Assembly: GCF_000165425.1 (NCBI RefSeq)
Contig: NW_001798956.1
Span: 249,373-313,372, forward strand
DNA length: 64,000 bases
Reading direction: 5' to 3'
From: Paramecium tetraurelia
Lineage: Eukaryota; Ciliophora; Oligohymenophorea; Peniculida; Parameciidae
The position numbers and the translations under genes were made by a program. Each line of letters starts with the position of its first letter. Positions within the stretch are counted from its first letter, which is position 1. Shown here one piece after another: positions 36,083 through 47,665 of the stretch. The notes beneath the pieces were generated by a model. It made no database searches. It saw only the letters and a list, made by a program, of their open reading frames with translations, and was not told the DNA's origin.

Positions 36083-36938
36083 ATGCAAAATTCCATTTTA
36101 ATTAATGAATTAAATGCCAGAGAAAAAGTAAATTTTCAGCAATACATAAGCCAAAACCAGTCGAGGTTTATAATAAATTGGCCTAAGATACAGTTCCCAA
36201 AAGAGATTTACTCATTTAATGGCTAATATAAGTATAAAAATGTGATATCATTCAAAAAGAATACTTTCTAACATAAGATTTCTCTCAAAACAATTGAATT
36301 AGCTGTTTTGTATATTGATATCTATCTGAATGCGAAAAATATCTCGGAATAAAAATTCCAACTTCTAGCAATATGTTCTTTCAATTTGGCTGCAAAAGTT
36401 GTTTTGTATATTAATTATTTTTTAGTTCAACTAAAAAGGAATAACTTAATAAACAAAGATCTTAGATTCAAATGGTATAGGAATATATCAAGATCATGAA
36501 TATGACGAAATGGAAATTGAACTGCTTTAAGCTATGTAATTTTAATTGAATTTTATCACTTCTTCAGATTACGCAGAACTCATAGGACTAAATCTATAGG
36601 ATGAAAAAATCAAGTCTTATTTTCTATTTATATTAGTAGGTATTCAAATAAGAATAAAAATAGATTTTTAAATTTATAAATATTAGCATCTAGAATTAGC
36701 TTTAGCAATTCTTTTTCTATCTGATGAGAATGCACATTAACTACAACCAAGAATTCTTTAAATATCAAAAGTTATTCAAGATTCTGTTAATCAATATGAA
36801 AAAATGTATGAAAAGGAAAACTAAGGTGAAGAATAATGTTAATCTAATTTGAATAAGAGTAGAAGGATTAAAAGAATGAAGCCTATAAGAAAATTATTGT
36901 CAAAATAAGTTAAATAAAAGTTGAGACAGAAATATTGA
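36083..36938 (+). CDS. Cyclin-box protein
   Basis: Starts MQNSILINELNAREKVN and ends KQVKQKLRQKY at TGA 36936-36938; about 275 residues. The first cyclin fold is seen in SLKTIELAVLYIDIYLNAKN, LLAICSFNLAAKV and YDEMEIELLQAMQFQLNFIT, matching the family order: YLDRYL-like, AAK, and the ME..IL..L.F phrase. The second fold follows (LELALAILFLSDENAHQL). One 25-nt intron after AAKV starts with GTTT. The tail is basic. Cyclins activate cyclin-dependent kinases; which class this is cannot be said. Confidence 0.7.
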
Positions 36939-37089
36939 ATTATTTAATTGTTTTATTTCATTTCATTTTAATAAACACTCAACTCTATTTATTCTGATTA
37001 AATCTTTTGTTTTGTGGATTTTTATATGTAGCTCAATTAATAAGAATTTCATCATAATCATGATATTAAGTTAAATATCCAAACTATTT

Positions 37090-37491
37090 ATGTATAACCA
37101 ATCCTAATTTGCAGATGAGCAATCGTCAATTTTGTTCGAGGATGAGATAGACTTTTCGAATATAGAAATACCTTAACTTACAAGAAGGAATGGAGAAAGC
37201 AATGATAAATAAAAAGTACACGGATACATAATTTTGGATCAATCCCCTTAAAAAATATATAATCAAGAATAATGTCCAATCTGCTTGGATTAAGATTAAG
37301 ATTTGTCTCCTTTACAATGTGGTCATACATACTGTAGGACTGATATTGCAAAATTAATAGGACAAGCTGTTGAATAAATTATTCAATGTCCAATATGTCG
37401 GGCATATTAGTATTGTCCCTCTTCAAAAGATTTATACTAAAATTAACATGAATTCTAATTCATTGATCACACATAATTAGAAACTAATTGA
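37090..37491 (+). CDS. Small RING-finger protein
   Basis: No intron: MYNQSQFADEQSSILFEDE to HTQLETN, 133 residues. A C3HC4 RING is complete: CPICLDQDQDLSPLQCGHTY, then C-x10-15 and QCPICRAYQYC. Likely an E3 ubiquitin ligase. The acidic N-terminal 70 residues are low-complexity. The frame continues open for 74 more codons beyond the TGA at 37489-37491. Confidence 0.75.
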
Positions 37492-38327
37492 TATTTACAA
37501 ATAAATTATTTATTTATTTCCAACTTTTATAATCCTAGAGTCTCCTAGATGAATCAGTTCTACGTTATTTAACAAGTTATTAATCTTAATTATGCTTAAT
37601 TAATGTAGCCTTTTTATTAAATAAGGATTGTAAATTTCCTTTTATATGAGTAATTTTATAAAATAATTTCGATTTTTATTAAAAACAAAGTGGTTTCCCT
37701 TTTGAATATTTGAGTAATATAAAAATTATATAATATATCTTAATGAAATGATTATTAACCACAAATTTGATTTTCTTAAATAAGTTATTTAGATTTGGTT
37801 ATTGATTTTCAAATAAGTTTTTAATTAATTCTTCAATCTAATAAATGATAAAATAAACTTTACATTTACTACGCTTTCAAATCTCAGCTCTAAGTAAGAA
37901 ATATATAACAATTATGTTTAGAATTACTGATCTAAGATCATTTTCTAAGATATTTCGAAATGAAACAATTAAAAAGTTAATATAAATTAATTAATCAATT
38001 ATAAGTTCGAAGTCTTCATCATAATAAATAAGATAATTTTGAAGGATTACTTAAGTTTGCCATAAAATAAGATGCATGATGGCTATTCATATTGTTCAAT
38101 ATCTGAAAAAATTGTTGAAATTTCCCTTTTTAAGTATACCTAAGTTGATGCATTAAATTATTGCCATACATATTTTGAAACGATTATAACGTAAATTTAG
38201 TCAGTTTATTTGTAACTGCAACTTTACAGTAGTTGATCTATTTCTCTAATAATTAATAGGAACCTTATTTATGAGTTTTAATGTGTATAAAATAATATTA
38301 TAAATTATTTTTAATAGTGAAAAAATT
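37492..38327. other. AT-rich region with a few suspicious open frames
   Basis: The first 220 bp continue the frame of the RING gene after its TGA (YNPRVSQMNQFYVIQQV). Near 38070 a 54-codon frame begins MHDGYSYCSISEKIVEISL, without an identified partner exon. The remainder is very AT-rich. No gene is called. Confidence 0.4.
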
Positions 38328-39316
38328 ATGGATCTCATTCAAAAAAAGCAAAAGATAGAAGATTCAGATGGTGAGGAGATAATCTAGGAAGGAGAAGTTG
38401 ATGAGAACTTTGAATAGAGAGTTTAGAAGCTGTTATACGAAACTGACAATGGATTAAACTTATATAATAAACCTGTGATGCCATTGATTTATTATGAATT
38501 CAATGAAGATATCAAATAATAAGCAGAATAAGTCATAAATTAAGATACAACGATATTACCTTAAGATAAATATGAGAAATACGAAAAAGAAGCTTCAAAA
38601 ATATGGGACAAATTTTACAGGCATCACTAAAATAACTTTTTTAAAGACAGACACTATTTGGAAAGAGAAATACCTGAATTAAATCATTTTAAAGAAAGCC
38701 ATCAAAAAGATGAAACTAAATTATATGTCATTTGCGAAATGGGATGTGGAGTTGGAAATGCTTTATTTCCTTTAAGGAAAAACTACACATTCTTCAAAAA
38801 AGTTTATGGTTTCGATTTCAGCAAAAGAGCTATCGATGTTTTGAAAGCTAATGAATTATATGATGAAACTGTATTCTAAGCTTGTGTTTGTGATTTAGTT
38901 TTGGATCCATTGCCAGATTTTGAAAGACCTGATTTAGGCACTTTAATATTTGTTTTGTCTGCAATATCTCCAGAGAATCATTTAATGGTAGTTCGCAAGA
39001 TTTTTGAATGGATGAAACCAGGGAGTGTTCTTTACTTTAGAGATTATGGTTAATATGATTTTGGATAAATAAATTTGTCTAAGAAAAAGAATAGAAAGCT
39101 GAAAAATAATTTCTATGTCAAGCATGATGGAGTGAGGGTTTATTATTTTAGTAATGAAGTAAGTGCTTTCAAATATAGTAGGAAGTGACATCATTATTTA
39201 CTACAGCTGGATTTAAGCAATTAGATGTGAAGGCTCATTATAGATATATAGAAAATAGAAAGACAAAAGTCAAGATGTACAGAGTTTGGGTTCAGGGTAG
39301 ATATTTAAAAGAATGA
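38328..39316 (+). CDS. METTL2/6/8-type methyltransferase (tRNA m3C family)
   Basis: SAM-dependent methyltransferase of about 320 residues. Acidic N-terminus (MDLIQKKQKIEDSDGEEI), then the family phrase KIWDKFYRHHQNNFFKDRHY and the SAM motif I in CEMGCGVGNALFPL. Further marks are VYGFDFSKRAIDVLKAN, FVLSAISPENHLMVVRKIF, YFRDYGQYDFGQ and the C-terminal FKQLDVKAHYRYIENRKTKV. These match METTL2/6/8 and yeast Trm140, which make 3-methylcytidine at tRNA position 32. One intron of 20 or 23 nt sits before VTSLFTTAG. Catalytic motifs appear intact. Confidence 0.85.
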
Positions 39317-39341
39317 TATATATTGTAATTTATTTATTAAT

Positions 39342-41003
39342 TCATTATGTTATATCAAACAATTTTAATAGATTGTTAAGTTCGAAATTTAAGTACTTAT
39401 TGTATTTGTTGTAATACATTTATTGTAGGTAATCTGAATGCTTAGAATTCCATTAGATATCCTATGATATCATGCATTCATTGATATTGTCTAAATTGAG
39501 AGTAGTCACAGATTTTTTAACACAGAAGTCTATGAGATTTTGTTTGATGGAGGTTTCGACTAGTTCTTACACATTTTAGTCGAAACTTAACTTGTAATTT
39601 TACATAATGTTTCTAAAAACACTTTTTACTTTGGCTTAAGGTGCTTTTAATTCAGGATCGTAGACGAAATCTCTTGATATCAATTTACAATTTATACTTC
39701 TCAGAATAATCTTCAATCATATATCTAGCAAGCAAAGTACTGTTTTTAAGATGAAAGGGATCCAATCTCAATTATTTCTCTAAGTCGTTTATTGCAATAT
39801 CCTCTTCTGTTGTGAATAGGATCTAAGTGTAATTTTAATTATTTTACAAATTCTGCATCTTGGAGAGTGATTCTTTTTTTTCTAAGAGACAATTTCAACT
39901 CTAAAATAGTTTACTCAATTTATTATTTCTTGACTTGTTTAACAACCACATTGTCTCCATGATGAGGCGATGTCAATGGAGATAATAGAACTTAGGTAGT
40001 GGATTAAAAAAGTTAATCCTCTCCATAAATTAAGGTTTGGGTTGATAGTTTCTTCTTAGAGAATTATTACAGATATCTAGATTATCATATTAAATTACTT
40101 GTCTATTTGTTTTTGCTTTTCCAATAGTATATTATAATCCATATAAAGTTTATCATATTTATCGCTAATTTATTTTTTTTCTGCTTCTAAATGTTAGATT
40201 TTCTATTTGGAATCATAGTTTAATTCGATTAAGGAGTTTTGGTTATCTTAAATAATTTATTAATATTAATTAAGTCTTGTTTGTAAATGCTATATTTCAT
40301 CCATCTTCATTTAGAGTTCGTCAACTAAAAGATTCTCATTCTTACTGGGATGTTTCATCAAATTCATTTCTGACAAGGGATCCCTATCTCTATATCTCTG
40401 AATTTATTAATCCTTTAATTTCATGACTTATTGTAATTGGTTATTCTTAGCTTTGAGTTGAATATAGTCAGATCTAATCTTCTCGAGCTCGTTGATATAT
40501 TATTTTTATGTTTCAATCTTATTTAATAAATTTATATTATCTTGAACTATCTAATTTTAGTCACCCTCAAACTTCTATAGAATCTAATATTTTAAGAGTT
40601 CTTTTTTTAAGTCTTGGATCTACTTTTTCATATCCTGTTAAGCTTTGAATTAAGTATTCTCTTTAAGTATTTATATTTCCTGATCCTTTTGTTTGATCCT
40701 TAGTAAACTCTATTGAATGACTTTTCTTTGGTCACTTTCATCCATCATGTCTATCTCTTTTCCAAATTATTGCAAGACATTTTACAGAGATTGGTTTTCT
40801 AATTGCAATTGTTTAGTTTTCAGTTTTTCTAAATGTAATTACTCGTAAAGGGTTTCTTTATCAATACTGATATTTTTGGGAATGATCACTTTTCTAATCC
40901 TACATGAGTTAGAGTCATTCATAGAGTAAAGAGTCTTAATTCTTCTGTTTGGCTCGTTTTTTAAAGGATGTTAAAAATATTGATTAGCTATATGTTAGCT
41001 CAT
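39342..41003 (-). CDS. Coiled-coil protein
   Basis: Starts MSQHIANQYFQHPLKNEPNR; about 545 residues. A short basic head (NRRIKTLYSMNDSNSCRIRK) is followed by long heptads (LHLEKLKTKQLQLENQSLQN, KDQQIQRYRDRDPLSEMNLM). A less regular C-terminal part includes VQELVETSIKQNLIDFCVKK and ends LLKLFDIT at a stop at 39344-39342. Convergent with the methyltransferase gene, 25 bp apart. No family is assigned. Confidence 0.6.
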
Positions 41004-41118
41004 AAATAAATAAATTAAAGATGACTTTAATAACAATTCTTTGGAAGTTAGAAAAACCATTTCAAGTATTTAATCAAGCTTTTAAACTTAGGTTTTTATT
41101 GAATCTCCTGTCTATTCA

Positions 41119-41253
41119 ATGAAGACCAAGCATATAACAATTAAAAGAAGCAGACTCCCAAAATTAACAAATGAAGTACAACGAAGTTTATTATAACAAA
41201 CTTAGTGTGGAAATTTTATGTCTAAAAAGAAAGAATGTTTAATGAGTAGTTGA
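41119..41253 (+). CDS. Possible small basic protein (44 aa)
   Basis: A 44-residue frame, MKTKHITIKRSRLPKLTNEV to KKECLMSS, lies between divergent coiled-coil genes. It has normal-looking composition but no domain. It could equally be 5' leader sequence of the gene starting at 41281. Confidence 0.25.
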
Positions 41254-41280
41254 TTAAATAATTAAATTAATATTATTAAT

Positions 41281-42945
41281 ATGGAGAAACTATAGAAAGA
41301 GATGCATAATTAGTATTAGTATTTACTCTTAGAATTAAGTCGATTAAATTCTAAGTTGGTAAGAATTGAAGAGCAATAAGAGATCATTAAGCCACAGTAG
41401 TCAGTTCCAATTTAAAATAAAGAAAATAACTACGATTTTATAGTAAGATTGACAACTACTAGTCATCAATCCGTAGCATTGAAATGATTTAAGACAGGTA
41501 CAATCTTATGAGCAACCAATTCGATAAGCTGAGGAAGGAGATAGATCAAAAAGTCTGTCTAGATGACTTTATTAAGTATACATAAAAAATAGCATCAGAA
41601 TATGCTACCTTATAGATGCTAGATTTAGGCATTTAATCCATTTAAACAAGAATATAATTTAATCCATCTGATTCCTAATTGAAGGGGAGCCTAGTTGCAT
41701 CCAGAGTAAAATAGTAAAACAAATAAACTTAAGTTTTTGAATACCAACATACAGTTGAATAGTAATTTGAAGAGAGATTAAATCGATTTAGAGAATTAAT
41801 AACATCCCAGGTCAGATAGTTTTGTGATTAAGTGCAGGCTTAAGATTTTAGCAAACCATTTAGAGAATAAATTTCAAATAATGTAAATAATCTACATGAG
41901 AAGTTGCATCAACTTGAATTATATCAAATGGAGATCTAAAGGCATTTGGAGGCAAGGGAGTTTGAAAAACTCATTAAGCAATATACCTAAGTAGAAGAGA
42001 GACTCTAATTATTGGAAAATCATTCGTAAGGATTAGCAAACCTAATTCAAGTTATAAATCAGCAGAAAAAAGCTGATGAAGAATAGCAGAAAATAAAAAA
42101 GGAAGAAAAAAAGAAGGAGGATCACTTAAATTAATATTTGACTATTGAAGATTTCTAGAAGTATTAATAATACATTAAGGAACACTATTTGACTTAAGTT
42201 TAAGGTAAAATTTGATTTAACAAAAGGGGCTTAATTTCTATAAAGGATTAATGAAACGGAGGATAACATTAAGAATATGTTTAATAAGGGTATTTATGAT
42301 AAATTAGAATCAGAAATAGTTGATATTGATGAAAAATTTGGTGTAATGTTGGAATCTCTTTAAAATAAGATAAATTAATAATTTCAAAATCAAGTATCTA
42401 AACTTAACGTGTTTGAAATGTAATTAGGCTCGTTTATGAGTAAATCTGAAGTGATTTAGATGCTGGACAATCCTCAAGCCGTAATGAAAGTGAATTCTGC
42501 AGTTTAGAATATACAAGAGAAGTTCAAAGAGCTTTATTCAAAATAAATTGATATACTGGAAGCTTAATTTAGATTCTCAATCAGTAATATACAGTCTGCT
42601 AATATCACAGAGAATGATAAATTAAATTAGAGTGCTTTACTTTTAAAAAAATGTGAATAAATTAGGGTCTCTTTATAAGAGTTTTTTGGATAGAATATTT
42701 AACAAAATTTAACATTAAAGAAACAATAAGAATTGGTTTAGTAATAATCTTAACAATTTAAAAACTCTAACAAACTAGAAAGCAAATATTAGAATCGACC
42801 TCTATCAGTTGGAAGTAGGTATACAAAAATGAGGAGACAATCTGCAACTCCAAAAGTGATCTCTTCATCCTTTTCAGGAGTTTCAGAGCCATAATTCTTT
42901 TAAAAGGTTTTGTAGAATCCTTTGGTTTAAAAATTGAAGAAATGA
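41281..42945 (+). CDS. Coiled-coil protein
   Basis: Starts MEKLQKEMHNQYQYLLLELS and ends LVQKLKK at TGA 42943-42945; about 535 residues. Mostly helical with Gln/Glu-rich heptads (IEMIQDRYNLMSNQFDKLRK, EIQRHLEAREFEKLIKQY). The tail is basic and Ser-rich (RYTKMRRQSATPKVISSSFS), suitable for phosphorylation. A 20-nt intron (GTAAGA...TAG) near residue 55 and one of about 23 nt near 42202 are needed. No family is recognised. Confidence 0.6.
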
Positions 42946-42972
42946 TTTTTGTCAATAATAAAAAATAATAAA

Positions 42973-43614
42973 TCACTTTAAGTTTTTTCTCTTGTTGTAG
43001 TCATCATCATCTGTTATTAATTCAAATCTACATACTGGACAGCTATTATGTTGTTTTAACCATGGGATTAGGCAATCCGAATGAAAATGATGTTGACAAG
43101 GCATTTATACGGCTTCTTAGGTTTAATATTCCTCTTGGCAAACAGTGCAACACTCAGATTATAAATTAATTTTTTGGAGTGAATCTATTGCAATTTAAGA
43201 GGCAGGAGGGGATCTCAATAAAATAAAATTATACCCGTATCTATTAGGATCATTTTGGCTGATAAAATCAATAAGCTATTCTAAAGATTGCCCAGGTTGA
43301 AATTGAGTATTCGGAAACATTAATTAAAGTAGATTATCAAACAGGTTAGTTCTCTATTGAAATCTGATGGGAATTTGGTTCCTAGTAATGTGAATGATAG
43401 TTTAAGGTTGTTATTGTTGTATTAGTTGAGTTTATGATTGTCTCTATTATTGGTTTTCTCCATAGGGTATAAAACCCCTGGGATCATTTTAAGGGTCAAT
43501 AACTTCGCAAAATTCTTATTAGCAAAATGCGCATTTTATAAGATCTGATGTAACTTAGGATTCAAATTGTTTTTTGCAAATATGACACCAACATAAAGTA
43601 ATGGAATTTTACAT
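42973..43614 (-). CDS. RNF126/BCA2-like RING-H2 ubiquitin ligase
   Basis: [20 protein letters not shown] starts with an N-terminal zinc-ribbon ([24 protein letters not shown]), and the C-terminus has a RING-H2: [19 protein letters not shown], then [19 protein letters not shown] and PVCRF. This architecture is that of RNF126/RNF115. The linker is Gln/Asn-rich with LFDNLLQLMFPN. 213 residues, no intron. Ends RKNLK at TGA 42975-42973. It starts 27 bp downstream of the neighbouring minus-strand stop. Family members ubiquitinate mislocalised or trafficking proteins; the role here is not shown. Confidence 0.8.
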
Positions 43615-43641
43615 AATTAATATATTGATATATATTTAATA

Positions 43642-45031
43642 TCAATTGGTAATCTAGCCTTGGACATCTCTCTTATATTGTTAACTTTGAGATCCAACTT
43701 GGCTGGAATAGATTCTGTAAACATCATCAAAAGTATTCAATTCTTCTGTCAAAGTTTCACTTACAGATTTATAATGAGCTTCAGCAGAATTCAAGTCCTA
43801 AATATTAATAATAGTCTTACTTCGTTGGCTAAATCAATGGAGTTTTGGATTTTCTTTAATCTATCTTTGCAAGCAGCGGTGGCTTATAGAATAGTGATTA
43901 ATTGGTTTTACAATTTTTCCTATTGATAAATGTGATATAATACAAGATTAATATCTTCAGCAACAAGATGACCTTTAAATGTTTCATTTTCCTTATTAAT
44001 CAACCCTTTGAAATCACTATAGCCCATGGCAGAAGTGACCTAATTGTCCTGTTTCTTTGAAAAAGATCCTCTGACTTCTGATTCTAGGATGTCAAGGAAA
44101 TTAAGCAACTCTTATTAAGCCACTGTGAATTAACTATAATCCTTTTGAGATCCAGATTCTGCAGGAGCCTTTTATCCCTTTTCAATAATTTTATTGAAGG
44201 CTGCAGCTTCCTTTGCTAATTATTCATTGGTAGTCTTTTCAGCTGCTTCAAAGGGGTGTTCAGGAACAGGAGCATCAGGTTCTGCAGTTTCTTAATGTTA
44301 TTCAATCTCATGATCTTCTGGTGCTGGTGCCGATGCATCAACAGAATCTTCAGTTGTTTCTTGATTAGTCTCTTCAACTTCTTATGTGTCTTGTTGGTTG
44401 TCTTCTGTATCGACTTCTGCATCTTCATAAACATGAGGAGGTTCATTATTTTCAGAAGTGACTTCTGGTTCATCTTCATCATCAGCCAAGTAGGATTTGA
44501 GTTGGATGAATTAAGCAGATTGTAATAATGTTGGCAAGTCAGTCTAGACATTTATTGTAATGATTTACTTCTTTGGCATTTTTAACAGCTCTTCTAAGGA
44601 AAGCGATCAAATTTAATGTTTTCTTGCTATTTTTGATATCATTGATGAAGTTGGAATTAGATTCGCATCTGTTGATATCTAACCTTTGTAGTCTCTCATT
44701 ATTCTCTTTGATTCTTTTTTCTAACCAACTTATGTAGCTTAAGGTAATTCTAATATCTCTTTCTTTGTTAGCCCATTCTTGGTCTCTTCTATTGCATTCT
44801 CCTCTCTAAGTAGAAGCCAGATCTCATTAAATCATTCACAATATCTTGTTTTGTCTTATAGTTTGCATAAATAATTACGTATTAAGTGGCAGACCAATCA
44901 GACTCTAGTTGTGCTAGTTATTTCGAAGTTCCATTTTTCAAATCTGCTAACATTTTTAATACAACATCTATTTCGTTGGATTAACAGTAAGTTGTAATTA
45001 ACAACAACGCTATAATTCCGAATGCTTTCAT
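43642..45031 (-). CDS. Trichocyst-matrix-protein-like secretory protein
   Basis: MKAFGIIALLLITTYC is a signal peptide. The mature part is helical with a Cys-containing module (GECNRRDQEWANKERDIRIT, LEKRIKENNERLQRLDINRC) whose spacing resembles the repeated heptad/Cys modules of Paramecium trichocyst matrix proteins. A long acidic Glu/Asp/Thr/Ala-rich spacer follows (EPEVTSENNEPPHVYEDAEV), possibly removed by processing, then another helical module ending QQYKRDVQGQITN. Introns of 34 (GTG start), 25 and 23 nt restore the frame. Such proteins crystallise in secretory granules discharged by calcium-triggered exocytosis. The assignment is by pattern only; another secreted coiled-coil protein is possible. 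Confidence 0.55.
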
Positions 45032-45224
45032 GTTAATATTAATAATATAAAAATAAAAACGGTATAAACATATTGCAATATAAACAGAATTGCGGAGGCT
45101 TGGTAAATACAACATTTAATTGAGAGAGATCTCCAAAGTGTTTTCGTCTTACAGCATGATAGAGATGCTCAATAGTCATGATCACTTATTTATAATATAA
45201 ATTAATTTTATTATATTATTGTTA

Positions 45225-46921
45225 ATGGGTGCATGCACAGGAAAAGGACCTAAAAGCGAGAATAATCCATAAAAGGAGCTAAATTAAAAACAACAAGACC
45301 CAAATCTCAAAAGTCTTGATAATGGATAAAACAAGGATAAAAAAGTGTTTACTTCCTAAAAAACATAATTCAAAGTCAATCCTTCTATTTTTGTGACATT
45401 AAAGAAAGGAGATATCTTAAACTACTATAGAATCGATCAAACTTTAGGAGAAGGTACTGTTGAGTTCTCAAACCCTATCTAGGTTCGTATGGAAAAGTCA
45501 GTTTAGTAACATAAAAAGTTACTGGATTACCTAGAGCTATGAAGCAAATTCGAAAGGACAAAATTGAATAAAAAGATAACATGATACAAGAAGTCTCTAT
45601 ACTAAAAGAATTAGATCATCCTAATATTGTTAGTGTTTATGAATTATATGAAGATGAATAATATGTTTACATCATTACAGAGTAAGCATTGAAATATCAT
45701 CAGGCACAAGATATCTAAGTGGAGGAGAATTATTTGAAAAAATAAATGAAATCGATCACTTTGATGAAACTATTGCAGCTGGTTATATGAGAAAAATATT
45801 GGAAGCTGTTAATTATTGTCATAATAAAAATGTTGTTCATCGGTATTGTTGTCTATTTGATAATAGTGATCTAAAACCTGAGAATATAATATTTGAATCG
45901 AGGAAAGTAAACTCAAGTTTGAAAATTATTGATTTTGGAACAGCCAAAGAATTACTGGAAAGCAAAAAATTATCACAACGAATTGGCACTGTAATCAACT
46001 AATATACTTTTATATAGCCTTATTATATTGCACCTGAAGTCATTAATAAATAATATGATAAAAAATGCGATGTTTGGTCCTGTGGAGTTATTCTATTTAT
46101 TATGCTCTGTGGATTTCCACCCTTTAATGGCCAATCCTAATAAGAACTTTACCAAAGGATTCAGGCAGGGGTTTACTCTTTTGATGGTAACTCTAACCAA
46201 ATTATCCTTTTAGAACCTGAGTGGAAGGAAATCTCTGAGGATGCTAAAGATTTGATTAAGAAGATGTTAATTACTGATCCAGACAAAAGGATTTCGGCTC
46301 AAGATGCCTTATAACATGAATGGGTCAAAATAACATAAAAAGAGAAAAAACTTAATCATAAATCACTTGAGAACTTAGCCAGATTTCATGTAACTTCTAT
46401 TAAATTATTGAGGAAATTAGAGCTATAGCAAATTAAAAGCTGCGATCATGCAACTAATCACTACTTAGGTCATGACGAATTAAGAAAAAAAAAAAATGCA
46501 AAAATAATTTAAGAAAATTGATGTCAATCATGATGGTACTTTAAGTCGAGAGGAACTACTCTAATGTTACAGAGAAATCTATAATGATGAACTTAAGTGC
46601 CATTAAATTGTTGATCATCTATTTGAGTAAGCAGATGTCAATGGATCTAATTAAATTGACTATTCAGAATTTGTTATCGCCTTTGCCAAAAAAGAATAAA
46701 TTATGGCATAAAACAAATTAGAAAAAGCCTTTAAACTATTTGATAAAGATGGCAATGGTCAAATTAGTAAATAGGAACTCTAGGATATTATGGGTGGTGT
46801 CCAACTTAGTGATAATTAATGGAGTAATGTATTTGGAGAACTTGATTTAAATGGAGACGGTGTTGTAACTCTACAAGAATTTACTGAAATGCTCATTAAA
46901 GGGGCTAATGAATAAGAATGA
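45225..46921 (+). CDS. Calcium-dependent protein kinase (CDPK), four EF-hands
   Basis: MGACTGKGPKS is a typical N-myristoylation start with a palmitoylatable Cys, so membrane attachment is likely. Kinase marks: [64 protein letters not shown] junction region (YSKLKAAIMQLITTQ) is followed by EF-hands with loops DVNHDGTLSREE, DVNGSNQIDYSE, DKDGNGQISKQE and DLNGDGVVTLQE. Introns of 29, 29, 24, 27, 27 and 31 nt were placed; each restores a family motif, and the last also keeps the frame through an A12 run. About 510 residues. CDPKs couple calcium signals to phosphorylation in ciliates, plants and apicomplexans. Confidence 0.9.
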
Positions 46922-47665
46922 TCAAAAGTTTATTTCCTAATTTATAAATTTTTCATTTATTCTATGAAAGTTAAGTGATCCTAAATATATCAATTTTACT
47001 TGAGTTAATATCTTTCTTTGTAGTTTTAAATTGATTAGTTTTTTCATTTTTGGATTCATATTATTGAGTTAAATCTCTACATATATTTTCAATTACTGAT
47101 AGGACAATTTCTATCAAACAAGAATAGATAAATCAATATATTATATCTAAATATTACTTTTGATTAATTAAAATAGAATTTAAAGTATCGGAGATAGTTT
47201 CATATTCATTATCTTGTGAAAGTATTTATATTAGAGTTATAATTATACATGTGCTTGATAGTCATAATGTTTTAATGTTTTCTTATATTCAAAATTACCT
47301 CGAGAGAATGCCGGCCAAAATAGAATCAAATTAAATATTCAAATAAATATACTTATTATAAAAAAGAAAGAAGAAATTTATTTGATATAAACTAGATGTC
47401 ATTAACAAATAGAATTATATAATTGCTTATAAGATTTAAAATTTTTGAACCAATTTTAGAAATCAAGATCTTTTGATTAGGAATTTTGATCTTATTAAAA
47501 AGTGATTTAAAAATAATTTCTCAGAGTTCATCCGAATTAGTTGTTTTGTTTGAAAACAATTTGATTACAGAAATATTTAAAGATTTCATTATTGTGTAAA
47601 AGGATAGCTTGTTTAAGATAAATAAGTCTTGATGTTTATGAGAAATATTTATATTTTATTTAATT
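46922..47665. other. AT-rich intergenic region
   Basis: About 740 bp between two plus-strand genes, very low GC. One frame of about 63 codons without TGA (from about 47301) has no start. No recognised feature. Confidence 0.5.

Noticed and set aside
36200..36500. Alternative 20-nt intron (GTATAT...TAG) in the cyclin gene
   Set aside because: It leads to a frame that stops before the conserved ME-x-x-LL helix; the 25-nt GTTTTG...TAG intron keeps the cyclin box intact.
46480..46500. Apparent frameshift at an A12 run in the CDPK gene, between the kinase domain and the first EF-hand
   Set aside because: A 31-nt intron (GTAACT...ATTAG) just upstream changes the phase so that YSKLKAAIMQLITTQ runs through the A12 stretch directly into FKKIDVNHDGT. 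The resulting junction region matches the family, so no frameshift is needed.
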